DNA of 64,000 bases from the NCBI GenBank assembly GCA_022266195.1, contig WHVY01000004.1:3613501-3677500 (forward strand). Reading direction: 5' to 3'. Position 1 is the stretch's first letter, and each line of letters begins with the position of its first letter. This document shows, one piece after another, positions 1 through 13,274 of this stretch. The notes under the pieces are model-generated. The model was not told the DNA's origin. It ran no database searches and saw nothing but the letters and a program-made list of their open reading frames with translations. Position numbers and translations under genes: made by a program. This stretch comes from Tetranychus cinnabarinus (lineage: Eukaryota; Arthropoda; Arachnida; Trombidiformes; Tetranychidae).

Positions 1-1154
1 TTTGTACAACAGAGTAGTTACGTATTTTCTCCTGTATCTGTTGGTGCAGCTTAAAACCATAACACCATCTTTGATTGACAAGGCATACAAATGATTCAAC
101 ATGACGTGATTTGGTTGTGGTAAGAATGTTGGATCACCAGAGGTTAAAGTTGGGTTGTTCAGCATAACTTGTAACAGATGAGGAGGTAATATTGGAGGAC
201 CAGCGCCTTGATTACCACCTTGACCACTAGTTCTTGGATTTCCTAATTTTTGCAGCATGGAAGAGGGAAATTCCTGAGAATAAGAGCCTTCGCAATATGA
301 ATAAAAAGATGAAATTCGAATAGAAAGATATAAAAGATATTAAAAAACAGCCATAACATTAATGGTGAAAAAATTCAAGTACAAATTGATCGAGGACTGA
401 TTGAGATTACCTGGTGGAGATCCACTAAGCTGAGTTTGATTACTATTAGTGTTTGCGGCCAGATCCATAGCAAGAGCTTCAAAAACTTCAAAATCACTTT
501 TTTTAACATTTATGACGTTTTTCGTTTTTTCTTCATCCAAGGTTGCATTCGAGTTAACAGTTTCAGTGCCATCAACTATATATTTATATTGATGGACACC
601 CTGAAATTGAAATAAAAATACGTATTGAACCATTAGACTGGAGTAATAAATAAAAGATTAAAATGCAAACCTCTGGCACATCTACGATAGCCACAAAATC
701 ATCATGGCTGTGAACCATTTTGATTGGCTTCCAGTCACTGAAAGTTCCAGAGATGAAAACCTCTTTTCCTCCTCCTTCCCACTTAAATACAGTTGGAAGA
801 GCATTTTCATCAATAGATGTTCCTTGACTGATAGTCGATGCTCGAGGGCGGATCTACGAAAAAGAATTAAAAAACAGAAGACAAGATTATTAAAATATTT
901 TGTAAAAAATGGAAATAAATATTTAAATATATGCAAGGAGAGTTTACTTTGCATTCATCATAGCCATCATCTACACTGTATTCAGCAGAGGATTGATAGC
1001 AAAGCAACGGTTTTTTTCGACCACCAATGAAATCAAATGCTTTAGAATCATCAGCTCGCGGAGAACTAGAGGAGTCTCGAGGATGATTAACGCCATCAAT
1101 TGTATAAAAATAGTTACGGTCACGTTTAACCTGAGATGTATTAGTGTTACCCAT
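1..1154 (-). CDS. AMP-activated protein kinase beta subunit (3' end cut by window)
   Basis: Regulatory and scaffold subunit of the AMPK heterotrimer, the cytosolic energy sensor. Four exons with GT-AG introns: 1154-948, 853-671, 600-411 and 287-1, in frame for 289 residues. Only the last few residues (family ending PI or similar) lie outside. The start MGNTNTS gives the N-myristoylation glycine usual for beta subunits. Residues about 70-150 form the glycogen-binding (CBM48) module with VFKWEGGGKEVFISG and SDW; W110 matches mammalian W100 and S118 matches S108. The interaction domain follows, with PPILPPHLLQVMLN, PNHVMLNHLYALSIKDGVMV and YVTTLLYK. Odd: the loop after the VDG motif is short and lacks the second glycogen-contacting tryptophan (mammalian W133). 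An upstream in-frame ATG at 1187 exists, but the myristoylation motif argues for 1154. Divergent from the TXNDC11-like gene. Family assignment is very secure. Confidence 0.96.
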
Positions 1155-1976
1155 CGAACATGAGACTAGTACAAAAACAATGAACAAAATGTAAACAAAT
1201 CACAATTGAAAGTTGGAGAAGATAAAACTAAATAAAATGAAATATGTAAAGGAAAACAATTTTTATAAATTCACTTAAGGAAACATCATAAAATGAAAGC
1301 AACGAGGAAAATTGGTAATTAAGAAGTAAATCACAAATTAATTTACTCTCAATGTTCAGAGGCTTTAAGTTGGATCTTTCATAGTAATACACTCAGCGCA
1401 AATAATTATTTGTTGAGCCATGTTAAGTAAGCAGCTCGTATACCTTTTAAAAAATGGCGCCACTTTCAACTCCAAGCTTTATTTATAAAAATGCTGTATC
1501 CGTTTAAAGGCGTATGAAACACTTCACCAAAACCATTTCAGACTTTTAAAATAATATAAATCGATCAATTTTGTCGTACAATTATGTTTTAACGGTGTAA
1601 TTAATAATGAATTTCGTTGTTTTTAATGAAAGGTAAGCTTTCGATGTAAACATAATCGAAATAGAGTGTTGTCATCATCACCTTATGGAACAAACTTGGC
1701 AACTGTTCTGTATTTTAATCATCCATAGTCAACGCTTGGAAATTTCAACTACTGTTCATAGCTTTTAGTTATCGTTATTCTAGTTATCGTTGCTATGTGC
1801 TCTCTTGATCTATCCATAGAATCAACTGCATCATCATCATCTTACACACAGATTTGAGTTCTTTTCCACTTTCTCCCTCTTCCATCCTCTTTGGCATCAC
1901 CTTTATATCATCTGTGTTATTTTTCTATTGTGTTTCTCTACTAATAATAATTTTATCGTCATGATCGTCTATTGTA
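1155..1976. promoter_or_regulatory. Divergent intergenic region between AMPK beta and TXNDC11-like genes
   Basis: 822 bp separate two start codons facing away from each other, so promoters and 5' UTRs of both genes must lie here. No obvious TATA box or repeat stands out. Pyrimidine-rich and CATCAT-rich sequence lies at 1820-1900, just upstream of the plus-strand gene. Confidence 0.5.
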
Positions 1977-4900
1977 ATGGGTGAAGAGTCAGCCCATAGC
2001 CGTTTGGAATCTAGTTTAGAAGATAAAAATGTTGATGATTGTGATGTTAGGCATGAACGTGATGTGCAATTTGTAAATACTATTTATCCTGACCAATCAC
2101 ATCAACAAGAGCAGGTTCAATTTAATTCTATCTCTACCAATGGGCTCAAAAATCGGTGAGTGAATCTCTTATGATATAATTTCATAAGAGATATTATATC
2201 AAATTGCTTGTTTCTTGTGTTTTCATGTTTATTTACCACATGTCCTATTTTATTTTATTCACAGTTTGAGTCCATATATCGATAAAAAAGGATTAGTGTT
2301 AAATGGTGGTCACGTTGATACCAGAGGTGTTGTGCAAAATATTAAAATGAGACTCCAAAATTTTATTAATGCCATCAGAGCGCGAATTAAACAACTATCC
2401 ATCGTACTTATCATTTCGATAACAGTTCTAGCTACTTTAAAACATGAGTAAGTCAACATAAGTTCACTGTTAAAGCATCATTTTAACTATTTCTCATTTT
2501 TTCTCATAGTCGCTTGATTATACGGAAGACTCCACCGCCAAGCAAATTCTTCTCTACTGACTCATTAATTGAAGATTATGAAACTGGCAGCTTTTCTGAA
2601 TTAATTACCCGCTCATCGGAGTCGGATGTATCTTTCACCATGTACTATGCACCTTGGGATGCACAATGCATAAAGTTCAAGAGAGAGTTTGAAATTATAG
2701 CCAGCCATTATCCCAACCAGGTTTGACAATATATTTTTGCTTAGTCTTTAATTTTGGAGTATCAATCATAAATATGCAATTTTTTATCCTTTTTATCAAT
2801 AGATTTATTTCGCAGCTATAAACTGTTGGTGGCCAGATGGTGAATGTAGACAACATAATATGATTCATCAATATCCTTCATTTTCCGCTCATCTACGAAA
2901 TATTGGAGCTCTTACTTACCCAGGTCCATTAATGGCTGGTTATATCATTCACTATCTCGATAATTTAATCGACCCATTGACACCAATTCAAGATGAAGGA
3001 CAGTTATTAGATCTTATTTCGAAACACGATGGTGTTGCAGTTGGATATTTTGATTTCAACGATCCTTCAACTCTACCTTCATATGATTTATTTTTTAAAG
3101 CCTCAGTCCGGGCTCTGCAATCAGATCCTTTCCGACTTGTAAAATTCTGTGTCATCACGAGTCGTAAAGTTGCTCAAAAAGTGCGAATTAATACAACTTC
3201 ATCAATTAATCTTTATTCTTGGAATACAACGTCCATTGTAGGAACCGATTTTAAAAATTCAGATGCCGTCCTTAAATGGATATATAGTAATTTATTTGAT
3301 GATTGGAAAGGTTTAGTTGATTGGCTTATACCAAGTGGTAGAAAAAGTGATGCTTTGGCCGAAATTTTGGAATCCAGTCCTACTCTAGTCCTTCTTACAC
3401 CTAGAAGTTTAATTTTTGGAATTTCTCCGTATTATGACATTGTAAGACTATTTATATTCGTGTTTTATTTAAGAAATACAATAATGAATTTATTCTTGAT
3501 TTCTTTATAGCTTCGTGAAGTTGCTATGGACTATCATAATTGTGAAAACTCTCCAACCATCAAGTCGCTCATTCACCGTAGTATCTTAAGACGCCGGGCA
3601 ACAGAGGAAAGTCTAATTGAAATGGAAGAAAAATGCCATGAGCTTATGAATCCAATTGCTGAAAAGAGTGATATTTGGAAAATGTCCAATGTTATATCTG
3701 AAGATACATGTTGTCATTCACAAATAGTTCGTTGGAGACCAATTGGAAAATCAGCTGAGAAAAAGTGTTATTGCACCGCCTGTATTCGCATTAATTTATC
3801 TAAGTGCCCATCAGGCTGTAAAAAATTCAACTGTTTAGCAACAGTAGCTCGATATTTAAATTCATTCGAGCCATTGGAAATAAACAAAACTGCTTCTTTC
3901 TGCAATGAAATTAAAAGTACCTATCAACCTAAATATACTCCATACTACAAAATTGAGGTTACATGTTCTGGCAACTTACCCAATGAAATGGATTCTCATC
4001 AATACTCTCTTATAAATGATAACAGAGACGATACCTATGATTCAGAATATTTTTCATCGCTAAAGTATCTATCGGAAGACTCTAATGTAGGATCTTTCAA
4101 CTTTCCTACTAAAGATGATAAAATTGTTCGCATGATGAAAAATTTGGAACATCAATACTGTTATCGCCTAGCACTGGGTCTAAACTACAGTGATTTCAAT
4201 TTTCCAGATAGTGGAGAAGGATCACTGAGTTCGACCTCATCGAAATGGAGAGAAAATTTTACCGGTTTAGGATGTAAAGCCAACAAAACGTTAAAGTTTC
4301 TTGCGATTGACTCTATTCTCTACCCTGGTTTCGCCGAGTCACTAGGAATTGACATATTTAATGAGACGCACGCAACTTTAGCTTTCATTATCGAGTCTCA
4401 CCAGGAAAATATTTATCTTCTCAACCATCAAGTTGCATCATCATGCTGTTCTTCATCAACCATCAACAAAAGAGCTTTTTATGAAATAATCAAAAACTAT
4501 ACAGACAACAAGCTTGTTCGTTATTTAAGAAGCTCGACGGATAAATCAGTGTCATCTTCAGAACAGTGTTTAAAAGGATTAGGCAATGATCAAATTATTT
4601 GTGTTCCTGAAATTCATAGTAATAACTTCAAAGAGATAGCGTTATCACCGAAACGAGATGTTCTTGTCATGTACTTTACTCCTTGGTGTGGTTATTGTTC
4701 AACGGTTGCCCATATTTACCTTTCGGTAGCCAAATATTTTCAGAATATTGATGGCATTTTGTTCACCCGGATAAACGGAGATACAAATGATTTACCGTTT
4801 GAGTATAATGTCGACAAATATCCGACAATTATGCTGTTTCCAGCCTACAGGTAATTAATCGTTTTTTTCTCTACATAATTGCTTATAGATTTTAAATTAT

Positions 4901-5533
4901 AATTTCTTCATGCATATAACTTTTTTTAATTTTAACCTTTTTGTTTACAGAAAATCTGAAACTGTTACTTTCCCATCGACTCGGTCAATCACACAATCTA
5001 ATTTATTAGGATTCATTTTGACATATGCACAACCATCTGTTAAACTCCAGATAGCATTAAGTCTTTGTGATGTTAATTGCCTTCTCCGAAACTGGTTTAA
5101 CTATCAACGACATTCAACAACCCTGTTCAAATCATATAAAAATGACTTAATAAGTCTTGTTTTCTTACGAGATAAATTAAGTGATCTTCGAAAGAAACAA
5201 CGCGCTCTACAACAACCATTTATTGATCACTATATCGCAAACTTAAGGAAAAAGCGAAGTCAATTTGAATTACTATTCAATGTAAAACAATTTCTAGTTA
5301 AAAGGCTGTCTGATATTTCCAAGAAATCAGTTGATGAATTAATTGATGTTAAAAAGGACCAAGAATGGTTAGCTGAAACTGTTAGTGAAATTTTACGTCC
5401 GTCGTCTCAGACTGAATCCAAAAGTAAATCTAAGAAGTCTAAATCACGAAACTCATCTCCGTCGAAATCATCAAAAGAAGATAATAAACCTGTTAAAAAG
5501 ACAAAATCAAAATCAAAGAAAGATGAGCTTTGA
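1977..5533 (+). CDS. TXNDC11-like ER thioredoxin-domain membrane protein with C-terminal KDEL
   Basis: Six exons: 1977-2155, 2265-2447, 2510-2720, 2803-3441, 3511-4850 and 4951-5533, with introns of 62-109 bp, giving 1044 residues. The architecture matches TXNDC11: cytosolic N-terminus, one hydrophobic segment (about residues 104-118, LSIVLIISITVLATL), then thioredoxin-like domains in the ER lumen. The first domain has a degenerate site, APWDAQC (about residues 168-174), which keeps only one cysteine. The C-terminal domain keeps an intact CGYC (C797, C800) in FTPWCGYC. A coiled-coil-like basic segment and a Ser/Lys-rich tail follow, and the last four residues are KDEL, the ER-retrieval signal. 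TXNDC11 proteins act in ER redox handling and ER-associated degradation; the exact role here is inferred. The middle is cysteine-rich (CCH, CYCTAC, CPSGCKKFNC). Start chosen as the first ATG of the open frame. Confidence 0.88.
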
Positions 5534-7405
5534 AGTTTTGTTCAGCATAATTTACCATCGTATGTTCACTTTTGCCTTATATTATGTGCTTGGATTTTTA
5601 GTTCAACAAAAAATGTTTTAATCAAAAACAAACTTCGAAATATTCATTACGAAGATTGTATCAAATCACAATTCAAAAATTGCCTTAAGATTAAGCACAA
5701 CAAAAAATTTAGTGATCTGAGAAAAAATCTATTCAAAGTTAAAAATCTCTAGACTTCTAAATCATGGGAATCCCATCTTTACACACAAGCTTGATTCACG
5801 AATCATTTTATGTTGAAATTAGATCAAATCTTCATTTGATATTTTCAATAGCAATAATCTGTAATTTTCTTATTAAAAATGACTCTATTTTTCTGAAATC
5901 TTTCAAACATTGAAGCAATTTCTTTCCCCTGTAATCATGTAAAATCATATTTCTATTTCGACTTGATCCGAAGGTTAAAGTCTACATTATACATGTGTCT
6001 TACATACACATTTCATTGTTAATGCATCTTATTATTTAAAATTACTTTCAATCTCTTCCTTTTAGGATGAAGACATAAGCTAACTCAACAATGAAACATG
6101 TTTCATGTGTTTCTGAAGAAATCTATTTTTCTTCATTAATATTACAACATTTTATTTATCTAATTTTGAACACAATCTTATCTAATTTTAGATTAAAATG
6201 GCTACACTGATCTTAGGAAAAGGTTGCATTAATCATTTAGACGCGTATGCAAGTTGTTTGTGATTTTCTCATTAATTGTGTTCATCTATAAATCAAAACG
6301 ATGGAAGCCTCAATTACTCAGCCAAATCAACAAAGATGTGGATTATTTTACAGCAAATTAGCAAGGTATTTATTGATGCTCATCCAATAAGGAAAAAAAA
6401 CAAGATCAAAAAGCGATGGAAATATCCTGAAGCTTATTTACCAGTTTATATTATTTAGTATTAATAAATGTTTTAACAAGGTCAATCAAGGCCAGTTAAG
6501 GTCAGGAATAGTCTTGATTGGTCAATATTAAGTAATTTGAGTCATTAATCAATAGGCTTTTTGTTACATTAATTAATGTAATTTTCTGTGTTATTCCCAA
6601 AAAATTGTATAACTTTGCAAATGCTGTGGCATGTGGCATTGGAATACAAATTACTTGTTAAATCAGTGATTTTTACATTGATTCCAATGTGTTTTAGTTA
6701 CAGTTTTAGATTATATTTTCAATGAAATTCAAGGATCTAAAGGCTTGAGTTTCACAGGGATCAAATTGATAGATAAAGCCATTGCCAAAAAATGGGTAAA
6801 AACTTGAGCTTGTAATGAAAGAAATCAAAAGATGCGAGAAAGAAAACTTTCAATTTCAATTTTCACTGAATAGTATTCAGGTTCAAGAGTAGTCAAGCAA
6901 CTCACTCTTACTGTTAATCACTCTCACTTGAAGTGACAGTCCAGTGAAAAACGCTGAACACATCGTTGACTTGAATAAACAAGTGAATAGAAGTCGTAAA
7001 TGTAACTTTGTATTCCAGTGAAACAGTAAAAAGCAGTTTGTCTTTGTGTTTCCCTTCTGCCTAATTTTACGAAATTTTATTTAAATTCATTGGAATTTTC
7101 ATGTCTATCACCTTTCATGAATTTAGTTCAATATTTAATTTAAATCCGAACTATTGTCGTTTTTTTCCAATTAATTTTAATAGCTTTCAATGATTCCTTC
7201 CAATTTTACAATTGTTTATTTTTGAAAATTCATTTTTTTGTCGTTGTTTTATTTCATGCCTTTTTAAAATCTGATATTCTGGTTTGTGACTCGATCGACA
7301 ACTCATGATTATTATTGTGAATTAATTAATGGTAACTGACACTGAATAACTTGATAAAATTTGACAAATCAACGGAACTGTGCAATACACAGCATAAGTG
7401 GAATA
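5534..7405. other. Intergenic region, no gene seen
   Basis: 3' UTR of the TXNDC11-like gene followed by AT-rich sequence up to the acyl-CoA synthetase. Short reading frames here lack coding character. No repeat family or RNA gene was recognised. A noncoding first exon of the synthetase could lie here but cannot be pinned down. Confidence 0.5.
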
Positions 7406-10400
7406 ATGAATCTCATCAAATCAGCTGTGTTCGTCTATGACACGGTAACCCTTCCTGGCTATTATTTAGCAAACAAACCTTGGGCCAATAAAAGTGGATC
7501 ACCTGGACATAAATGTACAACAAAAGTGTCTATTACACCGTCAACCAATGCTGAAACCGGATTACCAGAAGTGACAATAGTTCGTACTGGCGACCAGCCT
7601 GTAAGCCATTTAGACTCCTATGGCACAATTGACTCTGCCATGAGAGATGTTTTTGGTCGATTCTCATCTAAACCTTGTCTAGGTTATAGAGAAGTGTTTT
7701 TTGAAGAGGAGATAATCGCACCAGAATCGGGTAAACGATTAAAGAAAAAGATACTCGCTCCTGCTTATAAATGGTTCACTTTTGCCCAGGTAGATAAATT
7801 GGTCGATGACTGTTCTAGAGGAATATTATCGCTTGATTTAGCTCAATCAGGTGATCGAGTTGTCATATTTTCAGAGACTCGTATGGAATGGTTGATCAGT
7901 TTTCATGCTTTACTGCGCCTTAATTGCCCGGTGGTTACTTTATACGCTAATCTAGGATCCGACGGGATTGTCCATGTTCTTAACCAAACAGAAGCAACAG
8001 TTGCCATAGTTTCATCAGAAGTAATCAACAAGTTGACTGAATTACGAGGTGAATTAAAGTACCTTCGACATTTGATTTTATTGGAAAGCAAAGGATGTAT
8101 TCCAATTGATACAAGCAAACTCAACTCACAGTATAATATCGTCCCATGGTCAACCCTTTTATCCACTGGTGGCTCATCATCACCTCATTTGAAACCCAAA
8201 GAAGTATCAACTGAAAACTCAAATGCCCTTATAATGTACACTTCAGGTTCAACTGGAGTCCCAAAAGGAGTTGTAATTAGCCATAAAAATTTTTTAACTG
8301 CCGTTCGTGCAATGAACACCATTCTTGACCAGTATCACGATAAAAATGGTGTTCATATTGGTTACCTTCCCCTTGCTCATATTTATGAATGTGTTGTTGA
8401 ACATTGTATAATCATGATGGGACTTCAAGTTGGCTACTCATCACCCTTTACATTAACCAATAACTCACCCGGCATTAAATCAGGAGTTGACGGTGATTTG
8501 ACTGTTCTTAAACCTAGACTTTTATGCGGAGTTCCCTTGATTCTGGACAGGATACGAAAAGAAGTAACCAAACTGGTGGAAGCTAAAGGAGGTTTAGCCG
8601 CTAAAATGTTTCACTTTGGTTTAGATTATAAAAACTATTGGATGTCCAAAGGATTTGAGACACCTTTAATGGATAAACTGGTCTTTTCACGGACCCTCTC
8701 TGCTCTTGGAGGTAAACTTGTGGCCATTGTTTCAGGAGGAGCACCACTTTCGGTGGAGACTCAATATTTTGCCAGAGCGTGTTTTTCTTGCAGTTTAATC
8801 GTCGGCTATTCAGCGACCGAAGTATGTGCTGCTGGTACTTGCATGGATCTCGGTGATATGACTCTTGGAAATGTAGGATTCCCATTGTTTGGCATCAAAA
8901 TACGTCTGATTCCATGGGAAGAGGCTGGTTACAGTCCTGATGATAAACCTTATCCTCGAGGTGAGATAGTCATTGGTGGCGATACAGTGGCCATGGGATA
9001 TTATAAGAATGAAGAAGAATCAGAATCAGCGTTTAAAGTAGAAAACGGAATTCGCTGGTTTTATACAGGAGATATTGGTGAAATGTTACCTGATGGAAAG
9101 CTTAGAATTATTGACAGACGTAAAGATTTGGTTAAATTACAGTTTGGTGAATACATTTCACTAGGAAAGGTATGTATTATTGACGTTAAAGCTTTTACTT
9201 CAACTTGTAGTTTATTGTTTGACAAATTACAAAAATCCAGGAAGAAGTTACATGAAATTTGTGAATCAATCTTTTATTTCACTGAATCGGAAACACTTGT
9301 CAAGGATTGTGATTCAAATGAAAAGCTGATTGCATAAAGGTAGACAAAACAAAAGAGGCAAGAAAAGTTCACAAGCAATCCATGTAATAGTTGAATATCA
9401 TTGTTAACAAAGAGATTAATTTAGTCTGTAAACTTGTTTTCGAGTTTAATTTCAATGTCAATGAGTTTAAATTAGAACAGTATTTGAACCAAATTAAGTT
9501 AACCATACTTCCTTCTAAGTAACTATGAAATCTCAAGAAACAACAATAATAGAAGATAATAAATAAAGCTCATTATTTCAGGTTGATGAGTTTTTACCTG
9601 ATCAATTTCCCGTTATCAACAATACAAAATTTTATGGTCAGGGTTAACCTTTGAAAGTCTAACAGAATTAAAGTTAATTGTCTCGTCCAGTGATTATCTT
9701 CACTTACCAATTGTCTCAATTGTTTCAAGAGGGAAGTAGAGTTGAAATGCAAACCTTCAATCCAAAAACAAGTACCAATCAAGCTACTAGAGCAATGGTG
9801 ATGATTGAGTGATCAGCTGGCTATCAAGGTAAAACTATAGTCAAATTGAAGATGATTTTTACTGGATTGAACTTATTAATTGAGTGCAATTGTCTCTATT
9901 TAGTTATGTTTAAGGAAAAATGTGATTTAATATTTAAGTGATCATATTTTTCGCAGATTAAGCTTGACCAAATGTGAAACTGCCCCAAGTAATTCACTAA
10001 TTGAGTGTAGAGTTTGGTTCGTGGTTAAAATAGCAAATTGTCAATATCATTAGTACAAATTCATTGATGACCTTTATTCAAAGATTCATTCAAATGAAAT
10101 TGTTCAAGTTTTAATATCTTTTTGAACTTGACAAGGTCAAGTTTATTTTGCTTTTCCTTTACAAATTTACCTGCAATTTATTTCCCTTTAAATTGCCTTT
10201 CAGTTACTTTAATAGTATTTATCTTTAATCTCTCAATTGACTGACCATAAGTTAATATGAATATTTACTTGCTTCGATAATCACAATGAAAAATTGACAC
10301 AAATTTCACTCAATTCAATACAAAACTTGAACCATTTCAATCTATTGAGATTATTCAATATTACAATATTGTTTGACCTTTATAAACGATCCAGTTGATT

Positions 10401-10897
10401 TACCTTAATTTTCAGTCCTTTGTTTTAATTTACATTTTAATTTCAATCAATATTAATCATGTTTGTATCTTCACTTTCAGGTTGAATCGGGTCTAAGTGG
10501 TAATCCTTTGGTTGAGTCAATCTGTGTTTATGGCGATGGTTTGCACAATTATACAATTGCCTTGATTGTTCCTAATTCACAGTCACTGAAACTATTGGCA
10601 TCCAAAATTTCACCTGATTTGGCTGATGAGTCTTTTGAAGATTTATGTGATAACCCGAAAGTCAATCAAGTGTTTGTTGATGAAATTGGCCGCTTCTCGA
10701 TGAACATTGGTTTAAACAAATATGAGATTCCAAGGAAAATTAAATTATGCAAAGAAGAGTGGACACCAGATTCGGGTTTGGTGACTGCCGCTATGAAAAT
10801 CCGTCGAAATGAGTTGAAGAAGTTTTACGCTCGTGATATTGAATTAATGTATTCTGATAATGTTGTTGACCAGAATCAGAATCTAAGAAAAATTTAG
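7406..10897 (+). CDS. Long-chain fatty-acid--CoA ligase, ACSL3/4 type
   Basis: Activates long-chain fatty acids to acyl-CoA through an acyl-adenylate, at ER, lipid-droplet or mitochondrial membranes. Two coding exons, 7406-9169 and 10481-10897, separated by a 1.3 kb intron, give 726 residues; mammalian ACSL4 is about 711. The ATP/AMP-binding motif YTSGSTGVPKG lies at about residues 277-287. GYLPLAHIYE, SGGAPLS and the fatty-acyl-CoA-synthetase signature RWFYTGDIG (about residue 551) through IDRRKDLVKLQ follow. The second exon carries the mobile C-terminal subdomain, including EIPRKIKL and WTPDSGLVTAAMKIRR. The N-terminal MNLIKSAVFVYDTVTLPGYY is hydrophobic and probably a membrane anchor. The open frame extends 45 bp upstream without an ATG, so 7406 is the first usable start. 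The family is certain; ACSL3 versus ACSL4 orthology is not resolved. Confidence 0.95.
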
Positions 10898-12352
10898 ATA
10901 TTTTGTTAAATATTAATAGATGCACCAACAATTGCTATTTAATTATTTTTGTAATTTTGTTATCATTTTTTAATCGTTTATACCGTTTTCAGGCCAATTT
11001 GCCTATTTTCAATGATAATCTTGAACGATTTCAATTGATAATTATTTGTGATTACATTTTTAGTCCATAAATGCTTATTATACGAGCCTTGATTGCTTAT
11101 TAAATGAATTGACTACAAATAAAGCAAAAATTAATTTACACCATTTATTGGTTTTGAATTGAAACAATTTAATTTATAAATTTGCCTCAGCTAATACAGT
11201 TAAATGTGGCACTGACATTGAAAAATGTTGATAGACAATTGCAATACATTTTGATCATCATGAAAAGTTGATCATTAACCGATAATTATCACAAATCAAG
11301 GTCAACAGTATAAGTGAAGACAATTATTTAAAAGGTGAATAACGCCTTGAGGAACTTTTATTCAATCTCTTCAGGTAAACAGGAATTTATTTTTCCATTC
11401 ATTTTTCATCATTTTTCCTGTTTAGATAAATATTCAATGGTTACAATTATGGTTAGCTTCAAGTCTTTCCATGCTTTTTTTGCTTCTCGTGTTGATGCCA
11501 TGATGTAATGAAAAGATTCACAGAGTGTTATTTAAATCAATTTGTCAACCTCGAAGCTATTATTTAATCCATCTATTCAAATCTCAAAAGCTATAATTGA
11601 AAGACTATTATTAATATTAATGGCATGTTCAATACTTTTCTCATTGAAATTGCTGATCAATATAATTTGACAACAATAAGGTCTTCAGTCACCTTGATCG
11701 CTGTGATTGTTTACTATTTAAAGGATTGCAGTAATCATTTAAATATTGTATATGAGGCCAATTTTTGGACCCACAACCTTGATTCTTTCATTAACAATCG
11801 AAAAGAGTAAACGAAACAGCGATAATAACCTTTAACAAGTCATTTAAGCTTGTATAAGCCATTCATAATCAGATGTTTTACGCGAGTTACCAGAATATAT
11901 TAGCGGATTCCATCATAAATCGAAATCTCTGATAAAATCAAGTATAGCACAATACATACCATTAATTATTTCAAAGCACATGACTTCGGTATGACATAAT
12001 GTAGTAATTAGTTAATTTTAAACATGCATAGGTTACATATATGCAGTATGTAGCTGTAGATTTATGAATATTACTTACTTTATTCATGTCGGTCTTGTTT
12101 AAACTTGTAATTTGTCAGATAAAACTAATCCACATGTTTATGTAAATTAAATGTTTTCCCATATTTAATTACCAATCAATCAATTTTGAGTATTTTCAGT
12201 AAATTTTTCCTCGTTGACCAGACTAGTGAAGTTTTCAAAACTAAATACAGGTTTTGCTGTGAAATGTATGAAATAAGAATAAAATGGTTTGAATTTGAAT
12301 CAACAGATGGCGAAACAGTTGCTTTCAAAATTTAGCGGAAAATTAATTATGA
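10898..12352. other. Intergenic, no gene seen
   Basis: 3' UTR of the acyl-CoA synthetase with an AATAAA signal near 11117, then AT-rich noncoding sequence. A 61-codon frame at 11625-11810 has no recognisable domain and is probably chance. Confidence 0.45.
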
Positions 12353-12860
12353 ATTCAAGTTAGATACCGTAGCCAGCCGACACTCTAGTAATCAGCTAAA
12401 AAACCAATAAAGCCGATAAAGCGTGACTAAAGTCGACTTTAGCCGACTAGCGAGCGAAACAAGTTTATTGGCTAACTATCGGCTAAGCGCAGTTAATTTC
12501 AGCACAAAATCGAAATTTTTGGGGGCTTTAGGGGGGAAAATATGTGAAAAATCTGATCAACTATTGTGGCTCGATCTTATGTCTCCATAACTTAAAAGTT
12601 CTTAAAACAAAGTGAATTAATTTGAATTATTATTGGAGCCTTTTTTATTCTTCATTTTGCAAAATTTTGCAATTAATAATTGTCTGAAGCTTCTTTTTTC
12701 AAATAAAAGGTAGAATTTAAACTTTTTAAGTCGCTTAAGCCTTTAGCCAGCACTTGGCTATTAGCCATTTTAGCTGTTCAACCCACGACTAGACTCGCTA
12801 AAGTAGTTTAGTGGCTAGCTAGTCGGCTAATTTTCACTGGCTACGGTATCTAATTCAAGT
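12353..12860. mobile_element. hAT-like MITE with 8-bp target-site duplication
   Basis: The element spans 12361-12852 (492 bp). It starts TAGATACCGTAGCCAG and ends with the exact reverse complement CTGGCTACGGTATCTA. Direct 8-bp duplications ATTCAAGT flank it at 12353-12360 and 12853-12860. An 8-bp duplication is typical of the hAT superfamily, as is a TAG...CTA terminus, although the fifth terminal base differs from the usual hAT pattern. The interior has many subterminal GGCTAA/TTAGCC and AGTCG motifs on both strands and no coding frame, so it is non-autonomous. Confidence 0.88.
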
Positions 12861-12983
12861 CAATATGAACAGTTGATATTTTTTAAAACAATTGAGTTAA
12901 TAGAAACAACTTACCCATAATTGCTAATTCCTAATTAAACTTTTAAGTACCAAAGTAAAGGATTGTATTTTGTAAACCATAAC

Positions 12984-13274
12984 CATGTTTTATATCGAGG
13001 TAAGTTTTGTCGTTTTTTACTGAGATCTTGCTTAAATCCAAAGTCTATAAAAAGCAAAATTTAATGCACAGTTTTCATACGATATAATAAAATTGTTAAT
13101 AGTAATTAAGTTTATTTTGTTTTCTATTAATTGCAGGTGGTATCTGCATCTCCTGTAACGGAAACATTCTTTAGGAAGATGATCTACGAACGAAAGTGTC
13201 AACAACTCACATTCAAGATAGGCCCTGATTCATTTACCAATGGAAAATATTTGCTTCAAGTTCACAAAATCCAA
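12984..13274 (+). pseudogene. Possible decayed two-exon gene remnant
   Basis: A short start MFYIE (12984-12998) ends at a good GTAAGT donor. A TTGCAG acceptor ends at 13137 and the next exon continues in frame as VVSASPVTETFFRKMIYERK for about 40 further residues before a stop near 13285. The codons after about 13230 read more like protein in the next frame (NFHVEYPELADSIEVH then stop), which suggests a frameshift. No family was recognised; it could be a real tiny gene, a remnant or chance. Confidence 0.25.
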
